A stretch of DNA of 64,000 nucleotides from the NCBI GenBank assembly GCA_963674805.2, contig CAXXNY010000016.1, positions 248,001 through 312,000 on the forward strand, written 5' to 3'. Source of the DNA: CALMFG01 sp963674805. Lineage in GTDB: Bacteria; Bacillota; Clostridia; Christensenellales; CALMFG01. Under the pieces are notes generated by a model. The model searched no databases, had not been told where the DNA came from, and was given only the letters and a program-made list of their open reading frames with translations. How positions within the stretch are numbered: the stretch's first letter is position 1; each line of letters starts with the position of its first letter. Both the position numbers and the translations under genes were made by a program. Below, piece after piece: positions 51,759 to 60,257 of this stretch.

Positions 51759-51968
51759 TCAAATCATTCTGAAATGCTTAAATGCCTCACGAATAATCGG
51801 CTGTTTATCTTCCGGGCACGGCACCTGGCGCACATTAACATCATAGCGTCTGGGAGAAACCTTCACCGGCAGCCCGCAGATTTCTTTCATATGCGCAATC
51901 CAGCAAGATTTCACCGTGAGCCCGTGTTTCTCTTTAATATACGCTTGAATTTGTTTGTATGCCGCCAT
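51759..51968 (-). CDS. Small protein resembling the C-terminal tail of RumA-type RNA methyltransferases
   Basis: 69 residues from ATG at 51968 (AAGGGG upstream, 4 bases after the previous stop). The pattern AYIKEKHGLTVKSCWIAHMK near residue 10, CGLPVKVS, then VPCPEDKQPIIREAFKHFRM at the end is like the tail found after the methyltransferase domain of many Firmicutes 23S rRNA uracil methyltransferases. There is no catalytic domain here. It may be a free-standing domain that binds RNA or DNA, or a remnant kept in the operon. Confidence 0.6.
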   Translation of the reverse strand: MAAYKQIQAYIKEKHGLTVKSCWIAHMKEICGLPVKVSPRRYDVNVRQVPCPEDKQPIIREAFKHFRMI

Positions 51969-51972
51969 TTCG

Positions 51973-52632
51973 CTATTCCCCTTTCTTAAACATTCTTTTA
52001 CGTTGGCTATATAATATCCCTGCATCTTCAATATCTTTATTTGAAGAATGTTCTATAGGCTCTTTTTTGCCATATCCGTACTCTTGGCAATAGAGTTTAT
52101 ATAATACCGATACTTCCTCATAAAGCATTTGTAAAATATCTAGGCATTTCTCGTAATCAATCCGAGCGTTGTTCTCTTCTATTATTATTGTCTTTTTCGT
52201 AATGGTCTCTGTAAAAGAATAATACTTCTCCGCAAATTTAGGATAGTATTCTTGTATTGTATATAACCTCGGTACCATTAATGCATCTGCTACCAGAAGA
52301 AGTTTTTCTTTTTGACTTGCGTTTTTGTTTATTCTTGCTAATGTTATTTTACTCTTGGCGTCTACTATTCTTTCAAGCAAGCTAAATATCTCTCTTTTCA
52401 TTTCTTTTGTTCGTGCAGCATTTTCTGTTATATAACTAAAAACAACCGATAACACAATTCCAAAAATTACAGTCACGCCACTACCTAAAAATATATTTGA
52501 TGCCCAAGGATTATTCACTGTAAGGCTCCAAGAAAAATAAAGACTCAAAGCAAATACTAAAACCCCAATAACTAAAATGATACCTTTCCAGCCCTTAAAT
52601 TCAGTTAAGAACTTTCTTATTCTATATTTCAT
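51973..52632 (-). CDS. Membrane protein of unknown function in the restriction operon (B)
   Basis: 219 residues; the ATG overlaps the hsdS stop in TGATGA. Two transmembrane segments near residues 17-38 (GIILVIGVLVFALSLYFSW) and 47-68 (IFLGSGVTVIFGIVLSVVFS), followed by a soluble, mostly helical region rich in Lys and Glu with long coiled-coil-like helices. I do not recognise a family. Coupled translation with the specificity subunit suggests that it is not a chance insertion. Confidence 0.65.
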   Translation of the reverse strand: MKYRIRKFLTEFKGWKGIILVIGVLVFALSLYFSWSLTVNNPWASNIFLGSGVTVIFGIVLSVVFSYITENAARTKEMKREIFSLLERIVDAKSKITLARINKNASQKEKLLLVADALMVPRLYTIQEYYPKFAEKYYSFTETITKKTIIIEENNARIDYEKCLDILQMLYEEVSVLYKLYCQEYGYGKKEPIEHSSNKDIEDAGILYSQRKRMFKKGE

Positions 52633-53825
52633 CACTCAATCTCCCCGTTAAACGCCCGTTGCATCAAGCTCCCAAACAACTCCTCCATCGCTTTCAGTCC
52701 CTCTTGCATCTTAGCCTTTTGCGCCTCAATGGCCTGCACCTTTTCGGCGAATTGATTTTGCAGGGCGATGGGTGGTAAGAGATCACCGATTTTTCTTACA
52801 TCTTCCATATTAATTTGGCGTAGCGTTGCGCCTTTGGTTTTTTCTTGAATATGCAGCTGAGCTCCGTTTGAGTTCAAAAAGCTATTCAAGTATACAGTGT
52901 TTATGCTATCTTTGGGTCGAATCACCGCTAAGCCTCTCGTAACATTATAACCTTCAAATCGCTTATCCGTAATAAAGGTATCTCCAGTAGTTCCTCAAAC
53001 AACTATGATAATCTCACCGCCGCGAAGTCGTGTTTTTCTATATCTTTTATCTGTTTCTACCGTTGTTTTCTTCAATGTAGATATATCAATCTCTCCATTT
53101 TTTAAGTCAATTGGTCGAACAATAGGTACACCATTCTTAACGTTATTGCCTGGTTGAACAATGCCATAAGATATCTTATGACCCTCTTTGTTCAGATTGT
53201 ACAGTTCAATTTTCTCCCACCCCATCGGATTGGTCACCGGGTCGCCAAACATGGTGTAAAAGGTGCTTTTAATCAACTCATCCAGCAGGGCAATCTGCTG
53301 TTTTCGCTTGTCGATTAGGCTTTGCGCAGCGTCCAGCAGGATCCCGATTTTTTTCTGGGTGGTGAGTGGGGGAAGGGGGATTTTTATTTTTTTTAAAGCC
53401 GTTACTGTAAAACTCGCTTGGTTTACAGACTTCTTAATAATCTTAGGTATTTGTCGCTTAAAAGTCTTGCTATTGAAATAATAAAATGCATATTTACCGA
53501 TAAGCACTTCAGGTTTTGGCCGCAGGCACAACAAGTTCATACCATGAATGATTGTATCATTGAAATTGTAGATAGCAGTTTTTGCAAGATGACTCTCGCT
53601 GTTAATATGCGACATCAAAATATCATTCTTTTTTAGCAGATAATCTTCATATAAAATAGTATCATGAATATCTGCATATCCTAATCTTGACATGTCAATT
53701 TGACCATTTGATATGGTTTCGATTCTTGTAATGGGATATCCTTCCTGTCCGTATTGCTTAATGCTTTTCCCATTTCTAATAAATTTAAAAGCCCCTTCTA
53801 TTTCTTTCATGTCAGTTTTCGTCAT
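52632..53825 (-). pseudogene. hsdS: Type I specificity subunit hsdS with one in-frame stop codon
   Basis: Reading from 53825, 276 residues run to a TGA at 52995-52997; the same frame then continues without shift to 52632, giving 397 residues in all, the usual HsdS length. The break falls in GGEIIIVV-stop-GTTGDTF, where relatives have Arg, so a single CGA to TGA change explains it. Both target-recognition parts end in the typical helices (PPLTTQKKIGILLDAAQSLI near 150; PPIALQNQFAEKVQAIEAQK at the end). It overlaps the membrane gene upstream by 14 bases. Without read-through the system would be silent. Confidence 0.85.
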
Positions 53826-54537
53826 GCCTTTTTTCTCGTTCTGTCCTCATATTTCTTCGATAATCAATAAATGATTTTAAAAATGCCCAGACAATGCTAA
53901 TCAGAATTAAGCTAAAAAATCCAATAGAATATAAAGTATTTGTATTGCTCTTAACTTCAGGTATCATATAAATGATATAGCCAATAGAAAATATTCCAAA
54001 AAGAACCCAAAATAATACAACTACTGTTGTTAAAAATCTATTTCCATTATCATCTTCAAATAATCTACAGGAAATAATCTTGCCACTCACTTTTGGGTTA
54101 TTTTCAGAATCATGTAAAATATTCACGGAAAAACTATCTGTCTTTTCTAGAAAGTCAAACATTACAAGTAATCCGTTATTTTTATTCCTGCTAAGTCGCA
54201 CTGCTGTTTCCTCTTGAGAAATGTCTTGAAGGCCTGCTTCATATATTCGCGTTTGGTCATCAAAAGAAATCTCAATTCCATTACCAGTTATACGCTTTTT
54301 TAGTACCTCATGGTTCCCTGTGTTCTTAAAATTGACTAAGGTATGGCTAAGCCTATCCACCTTACCTCCATCGTACGTAATGCCTATTTTCTCATGCCCC
54401 GTTTTGTTGCTAATAACAATTGTTGTGTTCATCTTGTATCTGATTTTCATCCTTGCTGTGAAAAACCACGTGACAAAGATTCCGATGAAAATTCCCGCTA
54501 GTCCAACAATAATTGTAACCCACAATTCAACTGTCAT
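53812..54537 (-). CDS. Membrane protein of unknown function in the restriction operon (A)
   Basis: 241 residues; ATG directly follows the hsdM stop and its end overlaps hsdS. One transmembrane segment near residues 6-27 (WVTIIVGLAGIFIGIFVTWF), then a mostly beta soluble domain of about 140 residues (NTTIVISNKTGHEKIGITYD, LVNFKNTGNHEVLKKRITGN), then two transmembrane segments near 170-225. I do not recognise a family. The layout (membrane helices around a sensor-like beta domain) is like effectors in other defence islands, but this is only a resemblance. Confidence 0.65.
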   Translation of the reverse strand: MTVELWVTIIVGLAGIFIGIFVTWFFTARMKIRYKMNTTIVISNKTGHEKIGITYDGGKVDRLSHTLVNFKNTGNHEVLKKRITGNGIEISFDDQTRIYEAGLQDISQEETAVRLSRNKNNGLLVMFDFLEKTDSFSVNILHDSENNPKVSGKIISCRLFEDDNGNRFLTTVVVLFWVLFGIFSIGYIIYMIPEVKSNTNTLYSIGFFSLILISIVWAFLKSFIDYRRNMRTEREKRHDEN

Positions 54538-55992
54538 CTACACCATCCTCTCTATCTCATCCAGCCCCTCTCCAATCTCCTTCTCCAGTGCCTTGATCTT
54601 GCCCAGAATCACATCGGGGGCATCGTACTGGACTTCGTCATATTCAATCTCCTTATAACGGTTCAGGCTGAGGTCATAATCATTCGCCACTATCTCGGCT
54701 TTGGGAACCAAAAAGCTTTGCTGGGTGCGCTTGCGATCGGCCTCACTGGAAAGGTTGCCGAAGCGTTCGATGATATCGTCAATATCACTGGTGTCCAGTT
54801 CCTGCCGTTTATCGTCCAGGCTGAATCCGTCGCTCTGCATATCATAGAACCAAACATTGTCGGTCCCGCCGCCGCCCGTTTTTGTGAACAACAGTACGGC
54901 TGTGGAAACCCCGGCGTACGGCTTAAACACGCCGCTCGGCATACTGATGACCGCCTGCAGATGATGGTTTTCCACCAGTTCTTTCCGGATGCTTTTATGC
55001 GCGCCGGAGGAACCGAAAAGCACCCCGTCTGGTACGATGGATGCGCAGCGTCCGCCTTTCTTTAAGATGCGAAGGAACAGCGCCAGAAATAAAAGCTCTG
55101 TCTTTTTGGTTTTTGTCACTTTTAAAAGATCGGCCGATACGCTGTCAAAGTCAAGGCTCCCTTTAAACGGCGGATTCGCCAGCACTAGCGAGTACTTCTC
55201 GCTGTCTGTATTCTGTTCGCTTAAGGAATCTTTATAGGCGATGTTCGGGCGCTCCACCCCGTGCATCATCATGTTCATGGCGCCGATGCGGAGCATGGTC
55301 CGGTCCATATCGTACCCAAAGAACATGTCGTTGTGGTAATGCTCTTTATCCTCTTTTTTATTAAACAGCGTGCCGTCATTTTCATTCAGGTATTCACCCG
55401 CCGCCACCAGGAATCCCGCTGTACCCGCAGATGGATCACAGATGATGTCTTTTCGCGTGGGTTTTGTCAGCGCCACCATCATTCCGATGATATGCCGCGG
55501 CGTCCTGAACTGTCCATTCGTGCCTGCGGTGGTGAGCTTGGACAGCATGTATTCGTATAGATCCCCGCGGGCATCCTTGCCTTTCATCGGCAACGCATCA
55601 ATCCCAGTCACGATCTTTTCCAACATCTGTGGCGTAGGAATCATAAAAATGGCATCACTCATATATTTGCTAAATGCAGATTCTTTATCGGTATGTAAAT
55701 CCTTAATAAACGGGAACACCTCTCCCGATACCACTTCATACATTTGTTCGGCGGATAACTGTCGAAAATTCTTCCACCGTAAGTGCTGTACACTTTCATC
55801 AAATACTTTTGAAGTGTCCGTCGGGATGCCAACTGTCTCGTTACTTTCAAGTTCTGTCTGCCTGTCATCCAAGTTTTTAATGAACAGTAGATAAGTAAAT
55901 TGCTCAATGACCGAAAGCGGGTTGGTGATGCCGCCTGTCCAGAACATTTCCCAAATTCGATCAACCTTGTTTTTAAAATCGCCGGTAACCAT
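54538..55992 (-). CDS. hsdM: Type I modification methyltransferase subunit (HsdM)
   Basis: 484 residues from ATG at 55992 (GGAG 6 bases upstream; a TTG 12 bases earlier is less likely). HsdM_N is at residues 1-130 (VDRIWEMFWTGGITNPLSVI). The N6-adenine methyltransferase has GQFRTPRHIIGMMVALTKP near 155, motif I CDPSAGTAGFLVAAGEYL near 183 and catalytic LVLANPPFKG near 270. It methylates adenine at the HsdS-determined site. It is the first gene of the operon, with a possible promoter at 56049. Confidence 0.93.
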   Translation of the reverse strand: MVTGDFKNKVDRIWEMFWTGGITNPLSVIEQFTYLLFIKNLDDRQTELESNETVGIPTDTSKVFDESVQHLRWKNFRQLSAEQMYEVVSGEVFPFIKDLHTDKESAFSKYMSDAIFMIPTPQMLEKIVTGIDALPMKGKDARGDLYEYMLSKLTTAGTNGQFRTPRHIIGMMVALTKPTRKDIICDPSAGTAGFLVAAGEYLNENDGTLFNKKEDKEHYHNDMFFGYDMDRTMLRIGAMNMMMHGVERPNIAYKDSLSEQNTDSEKYSLVLANPPFKGSLDFDSVSADLLKVTKTKKTELLFLALFLRILKKGGRCASIVPDGVLFGSSGAHKSIRKELVENHHLQAVISMPSGVFKPYAGVSTAVLLFTKTGGGGTDNVWFYDMQSDGFSLDDKRQELDTSDIDDIIERFGNLSSEADRKRTQQSFLVPKAEIVANDYDLSLNRYKEIEYDEVQYDAPDVILGKIKALEKEIGEGLDEIERMV

Positions 55993-56040
55993 CGTGTACT
56001 CCAATTTTCTGTATTTATAATCTGATTGTTCTGCAAAATA

Positions 56041-56456
56041 TTAAAAATATTATATCATTCGTTACAAAGATTTTCCATTCCTTCAAATCCCCGCACATAT
56101 AAAACTTGACGCCGAGTCATGCAACTGCCCCACCCTTTCCTTTTCAGCGCACACGTGGGCACGTCGCGCGACACATGCGATGATGTGAATAGTTTGTTCG
56201 ATAAGAAGTGAAAATTGAGATGAATAGGACCGCTTATAAAAAAATTTTCGCCATTTAGGGAATTTTTTTCACGGGCGAGAGCACAAACGGTTTCCGTTTG
56301 TCTTCCCTAAACTTTTTCACGCCCCCACCCCTTAGAAGAAAGATACAAATAAATAAAACACATTATTAAATGCGTTTTAGTGTATTTACGTACGGAAGCG
56401 CCATCATATCACAGCTTTGGCTGGCTTAGACTGCTCACTTTCAAAATTCTATATAT
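56041..56456. other. Non-coding, highly structured region upstream of hsdM
   Basis: No gene is seen. On the minus strand TATAAT at 56049-56054 (with TGGAAA 17 bases away) may be the hsdM promoter. Farther on there is a GC-rich patch (GCGCACACGTGGGCACGTCG near 56145). Nested perfect inverted repeats follow: TTTAGGGAA (56254-56262) with TTCCCTAAA (56303-56311), enclosing ACAAACGG-TTT-CCGTTTGT (56283-56301). Folding of this kind is seen at replication or transfer origins. Confidence 0.45.
56281..56294. repeat. 14-mer GCACAAACGGTTTC, copy 1
   Basis: It occurs again in the same orientation at 57305-57318. The two copies bracket the methyltransferase gene, and each lies near a GC-rich CACGTG-containing patch. 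Confidence 0.55.
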
Positions 56457-57065
56457 TTATTTTTCTGCCACAGCCATGTACATCATCTCATTGATCTTAA
56501 TGATCCTTGGTTTGGTATAGCCTGCGTTTTGTAAGAACGACAGGGTATCCTCCTCTGTTAAAGACCCACGGCCTCCATGTTGATTTTGATTGGCCGCGTT
56601 CCCACGGTTTCCAAATTCAACGACATAGATTTTGCCATCCGGTTTTAAAAACTGATGATATATCTCCAGGAATCGTTCTTTGTCCTCAATCTCATGAAGC
56701 ACCGTACACATAAATATTTTGTCTACGCTATCTTCCTCAACACCAAGAATATCAATTCCCGAATTAAAAACATCGTGTTGATGTTTTGTCAAGTCATTAT
56801 CCACATGAATTGGCACAATGTTGTCAATTGATTCTCTGAGTATTTTACGCTTAAGAACCTCTAGCGGTTCATCATCAACATCAATCGCATAAACATGCCC
56901 TTGACTAGTTTCTTTTGCCATCGGCAGAGAGAATGCCCCGGTACATGCGCCTACATCCATAATCTCGTCGTCGGGTTTAATATCAAGCACTTCCATAATT
57001 CTGTCAATACCAATCATATTTAGTCGTTGTGTGCTATCCATTCTGTCCATCTTTTGCTTGTCCAT
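56457..57065 (-). CDS. Class I SAM-dependent methyltransferase
   Basis: 202 residues from ATG at 57065; the frame stays open for 48 more codons but AGGATG fits this start. Motif I IMDVGACTGAFSLPMAKETS near residue 38, acidic YAIDVDDEPLEVLKRKIL near 62, then DKIFMCTVLHEIEDKERFLE near 115 and LKPDGKIYVVEFGNRGN near 140, the UbiE/arsenite-methyltransferase-like Methyltransf_25 fold. The substrate is unknown. It lies between two repeats and away from any operon, like a carried cassette. Confidence 0.8.
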   Translation of the reverse strand: MDKQKMDRMDSTQRLNMIGIDRIMEVLDIKPDDEIMDVGACTGAFSLPMAKETSQGHVYAIDVDDEPLEVLKRKILRESIDNIVPIHVDNDLTKHQHDVFNSGIDILGVEEDSVDKIFMCTVLHEIEDKERFLEIYHQFLKPDGKIYVVEFGNRGNAANQNQHGGRGSLTEEDTLSFLQNAGYTKPRIIKINEMMYMAVAEK

Positions 57066-57209
57066 ATACATCATCCTATCGTTTGGTCTGGATAATACCA
57101 TACTCTCTCTCGTGTATTTTATCCGTAACAAAGTTACTTTCAGCACAAACCATTTATTGTGGTATTGCCGTATATCCGAAAACACTACCTTCCGAATACT
57201 CCAAGGCAT

Positions 57210-57577
57210 ATCCGATATCCTCCCATTCGCTCGACTGACCGATTTCTATCCCCTTCTAGGGGGAGGGGGGGGTCACGTGCGCGAGGCATGTATCACACGG
57301 AGGGGCACAAACGGTTTCGGACGCATTTTGATATACCCGGGATGAGGGGGGTATAGCGATTCTGTGTCTTTATCCCGTTTCATTGGTTAATTGGTTTGTA
57401 TCATGTGAATCAATTGCACACGCTGCCACGTCGTTATTTATAAACGAAACTATGGTATATGAAGAAAGTTTTTTGGTCTCTGTCTTTGGGGTGCGCCTCC
57501 TTTAGTGTCTTAATCGCATGGTTATGCATGCACAACATTTCAACTCTCACCGTCCCGCTAATTAATAAAATATTTTG
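57210..57577. other. Non-coding region with GC-rich patch and small hairpins
   Basis: Contains CCCCT-TCT-AGGGG (about 57252-57264), CACGTGCGCG (about 57274), the second 14-mer (57305-57318) and ATACCC...GGGTAT around 57332-57353. No gene. It may belong with 56041-56456 as part of an origin of replication or transfer used by the nearby Rep-like protein. Confidence 0.4.
57305..57318. repeat. 14-mer GCACAAACGGTTTC, copy 2
   Basis: Identical to 56281-56294, 1,024 bases apart, same orientation. This copy lacks the hairpin arm CCGTTTGT found at copy 1. Confidence 0.55.
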
Positions 57578-57606
57578 TTGACTTTTATCATATACAATGC
57601 TATAGT
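57578..57606 (+). promoter_or_regulatory. Promoter of the cold-shock gene
   Basis: TTGACT (57578-57583) and TATAGT (57601-57606) with a 17-base spacer. The start near 57613 gives a 5' untranslated region of about 115 bases, as is usual for cold-shock genes, which are controlled at the RNA level. Confidence 0.65.
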
Positions 57607-57729
57607 TGCCGGGTATTCAAGATAATTACTTTATTCTCACGTGTTGCGAATTAATGCCTTTGATTGATTTGCATAATCATGTGAGTTTTTGTTTTTCTGG
57701 GTGCAAAACAATTTTTATGGAGGTACCCG

Positions 57730-57942
57730 ATGAATAACGGTACAGTAAAATGGTTTAATGCTGGAAAAGGTTTCGGCTTTATCACTGATGACAATAGCGG
57801 AGAAGATGTATTTGTACATTTTTCTTCTATCCAAACTGATGGATTCAAGTCTTTAGATGACGGTCAGAAAGTCACTTTTGAAACTGAAGCCGATCCAAAA
57901 GACAGTCGAAAACTCAGAGCAGTAAACGTTAATATTGCTTAG
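57730..57942 (+). CDS. csp: Cold-shock protein (CspA family)
   Basis: 70 residues, the usual size. RNP1 KGFGFITDD near residue 13 and RNP2 VFVHFSSI near 27 are present, with aromatic RNA-contact residues Trp8, Phe15, Phe17, Phe28 and Phe31. It binds single-stranded nucleic acid and melts RNA structure. GGAGG lies 8 bases upstream. It stands alone with its own promoter and terminator. It is in the middle of mobile-type genes, so it may be carried cargo. Confidence 0.93.
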   Translation: MNNGTVKWFNAGKGFGFITDDNSGEDVFVHFSSIQTDGFKSLDDGQKVTFETEADPKDSRKLRAVNVNIA

Positions 57943-57969
57943 TCTAGCACTAGCTAATTAAACCTTATA

Positions 57970-58008
57970 AGCATCAGGCGAGTACAAAGGCTCATCTGAT
58001 GCTTTTGT
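57970..58008. terminator. Terminator between csp and rep
   Basis: GCATCAG and CTGATGC (with inner GAG/CTC) form a strong stem followed by TTTTGTTTT on the plus strand. A/T-rich flanks suggest that it may also serve the rep gene converging from the right. Confidence 0.7.
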
Positions 58009-58043
58009 TTTAGTTATAGTATATGACACTAAATACCTTCCAT

Positions 58044-58739
58044 CTATAGCTTTTGTAACCGTACATAGATATACCACCCGGATATGACTATCGAATCTGT
58101 TATCTGTAGGTCTCGAAACACATATCCCGGGTACATCCTTTCAAATAACTCTCTTGCCTTGTTCTCGTTACGGACAATTCTGTCTGTATCCCGTCTGGTG
58201 AACATGGTCTTGTCTTCATAGACAATGGGTTTGTCTAAGTTCCGGCTGCAGGTATATCTTTTATCCGCTGTGTTCTTTTCTTTGGTGATATATCTCGCTA
58301 ACCCTTCTAACCCATAATCATCCGGCTGTAACCGTCTGGCATTCGTTCGTCCCAAATGCCATAGCCCTTCAGCCATATCCCGGTCTTCGACGTTTAAGAT
58401 AATATGGTGATGGATGCGCTTCTCTCCCGTCTCTGTCACATAGATATACTTTAGATGATCTACCCGCCGCTTTAGCCTTCTAATGTAATTTTGGATATCC
58501 TTTTTTGCCTGTTCCTCTGATGGCTTTGTTTTGTAGGTCAATGTCATCCAGATATCTCTCTTGGTGAAGTTGGTGTTGATTAACCGGATCACCCGCTTCA
58601 CCGTGTTCCTATGATTCACCTTCTGCTGGGCTAGGGTTGTTATCTTGTGCCGCTTTTCCCGCTTTGCGTCTCTTTCCCATACCGGGTATACCTCACACTC
58701 CAGCATCTCCCCCGAGATAATCGTCTTTGTTTTAATCAT
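58044..58739 (-). CDS. HUH-type rolling-circle Rep-like protein
   Basis: 231 residues. DIWMTLTYKTKPSEEQAKKD near residue 65 (HUH motif 1 region), the metal-binding IHHHIILNVEDRDM near 108 (motif 2, His-hydrophobic-His) and LARYITKEKNTADKRYT near 145 with candidate catalytic Tyr (motif 3) match Rep proteins of small plasmids, phages and integrated elements. It would nick an origin for rolling-circle replication of an excised circle. It points away from the integrase gene, with shared control sequence between. There is no clear ribosome binding site. Confidence 0.78.
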   Translation of the reverse strand: MIKTKTIISGEMLECEVYPVWERDAKREKRHKITTLAQQKVNHRNTVKRVIRLINTNFTKRDIWMTLTYKTKPSEEQAKKDIQNYIRRLKRRVDHLKYIYVTETGEKRIHHHIILNVEDRDMAEGLWHLGRTNARRLQPDDYGLEGLARYITKEKNTADKRYTCSRNLDKPIVYEDKTMFTRRDTDRIVRNENKARELFERMYPGYVFRDLQITDSIVISGWYIYVRLQKL

Positions 58740-58860
58740 ATATATGGTTGGTTAGTTAATATCTATTACGAGGACGATAAAACACACTGTTATTGAAAAC
58801 TAAACGATACTTCTTGTTTTTAATATCTTGCACTATTAACCTCTTTTTGTTTAATATATG

Positions 58861-58905
58861 AGAATATATGTTCTTCTTTCTATTGAAATACGAGAACATA
58901 TGAAC
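58861..58905. promoter_or_regulatory. Twin palindromic operator between rep and int
   Basis: AGAATATATGTTCT (58861-58874) is a near-perfect palindrome and AGAACATATGAAC (58893-58905) a second related copy, their centres about 31 bases (three helix turns) apart. This is the arrangement of a phage-type or Xre-type repressor site controlling the divergent rep and int promoters. No repressor gene is evident nearby. Confidence 0.5.
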
Positions 58906-58980
58906 TATACTACGACTACACCAAACACACAATAAAAAGCACAAAAGATGAGACGAATTTAAGAAAAAGGAGACTTCAAG

Positions 58981-60066
58981 ATGGCAACCATACTCAAATA
59001 CAAGACAAAGAACGGATACCGATGGCGGGTGAGATGGTGGGATGAAGATGAGAAGCAGGTATCCAAGACCTTTGACCGGCAGACACTCGCTAAAGACTTC
59101 ATGGTGAAGCTTGAGAATGATATGCGGGAAGGGACATATACAGAACCCAGTAAGATTAAATTAAATGATTATCTTCTCCAATGGATTGACGGGTATGAAA
59201 GTCAATTATCTCCGAATACAGCGCGAGCTTATCGAATGAATATACAGCATATCTCAAAGTTATTAGGGAACAGGCAGATACAAAAACTGCAGCCTGCTGA
59301 TATTGAAGCTGCTTACGCTGAGTTGGGTAAGACATTATCACCTAAGAGTGTGCTATATATTCATACGACAATATCCAGAGCTTTGGCTATGGCTGAAAAG
59401 CAAAGGATGATTACCCGAAACCCCTGCGTCTATGTAGAACATCCTAAACAGGACCCGCAGAGCAAGGCCAGCTTTGTACATCCGGACGATATCCCGATGT
59501 ATATCAAGACCTTTGAAGACACATATCTTTATGTACCGGTATGTTTAGCTTTATTCGGTGGTTTAAGAAGAGGCGAAGCGTTGGGGTTACAATGGGCTGA
59601 TGTAGATATGAAGCGGGGCATTATGACCATCAAGAACAACCTGACTTACGATGGGTTAAGGAAACCCAAAAACGGAAAGTACCGGTCCGTCCCAATATCC
59701 GCACCTATTCGAAAAGTACTGATGGATCAAAGAGAGAAGCAGAGCAAAAACAAAGAGTTGCTATGGGATAAGTATCATCGAAGTGACTATGTATGCACCA
59801 AAGAGGACGGAACCATACTAGATCCGAGTACCATTTCGAGCCGGTTCGGTCAGATATTAAAGCGCTATAAAATCCCGCATGTCCGGTTCCATGATTTACG
59901 GCATACGGCTGCCTCATTATTGATTATGGAGGGTGTTGATCTAAAGACAGTGTCCGAGATACTCGGGCATTCCAGCATCTCGATTACAGCTGATGTATAC
60001 GGGCATGTCTTGGAGGATCATAAGGCGAAAGCGGTCAGTAAGTTAGATAAGTATTTCACTATTTAA
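58981..60066 (+). CDS. int: Tyrosine recombinase / integrase
   Basis: 361 residues. An N-terminal arm-binding segment (ILKYKTKNGYRWRVRWWDED) is followed by the SAM-like core-binding domain (LNDYLLQWIDGYESQLSPNT near residue 60) and the catalytic domain: Arg in FGGLRRGEALGLQW near 195, His-x-x-Arg in VRFHDLRHTAASLL near 305, His in LGHSSISITADVYGH near 330 with the nucleophile Tyr. AAGGAGAC is 7 bases upstream. It would insert or excise an element. The Rep-like gene behind it and the direct repeats at 27293 and 61726 fit an integrative element. Confidence 0.92.
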   Translation: MATILKYKTKNGYRWRVRWWDEDEKQVSKTFDRQTLAKDFMVKLENDMREGTYTEPSKIKLNDYLLQWIDGYESQLSPNTARAYRMNIQHISKLLGNRQIQKLQPADIEAAYAELGKTLSPKSVLYIHTTISRALAMAEKQRMITRNPCVYVEHPKQDPQSKASFVHPDDIPMYIKTFEDTYLYVPVCLALFGGLRRGEALGLQWADVDMKRGIMTIKNNLTYDGLRKPKNGKYRSVPISAPIRKVLMDQREKQSKNKELLWDKYHRSDYVCTKEDGTILDPSTISSRFGQILKRYKIPHVRFHDLRHTAASLLIMEGVDLKTVSEILGHSSISITADVYGHVLEDHKAKAVSKLDKYFTI

Positions 60067-60257
60067 TATTGCATTATGCTCCATTTATTTTTATACCGAT
60101 ATATATGTTTTAAGCTGTTCTTTAAAATTATATTATGACATATTCCCCTGCTTCTCAGTTGTTAAAATCCTTAAGACTTTATACCATTTTTTTGCTTTTT
60201 TTCATCTAAATAATAGTATATACTACCAATAGAAAATATTTTTAGGAGGCACTTATT
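60067..60257. other. Intergenic, between int and the RCC1-repeat gene
   Basis: A/T-rich. TTGCTT at about 60191 and TATACT at about 60216 could be a weak promoter (spacing 19), and AGGAGG at 60244 serves the next gene. No int terminator with a clear stem is seen. Confidence 0.35.

Noticed and set aside
52632..53825. Two natural half-specificity subunits
   Set aside because: The frame continues with no shift across one TGA and the second part has no own ribosome binding site or ATG, so a nonsense change in a normal hsdS is simpler.
58756..58944. 62-codon minus-strand frame between rep and int (possible excisionase)
   Set aside because: No HTH, no ribosome binding site, and the sequence is dominated by A/T-rich control elements.
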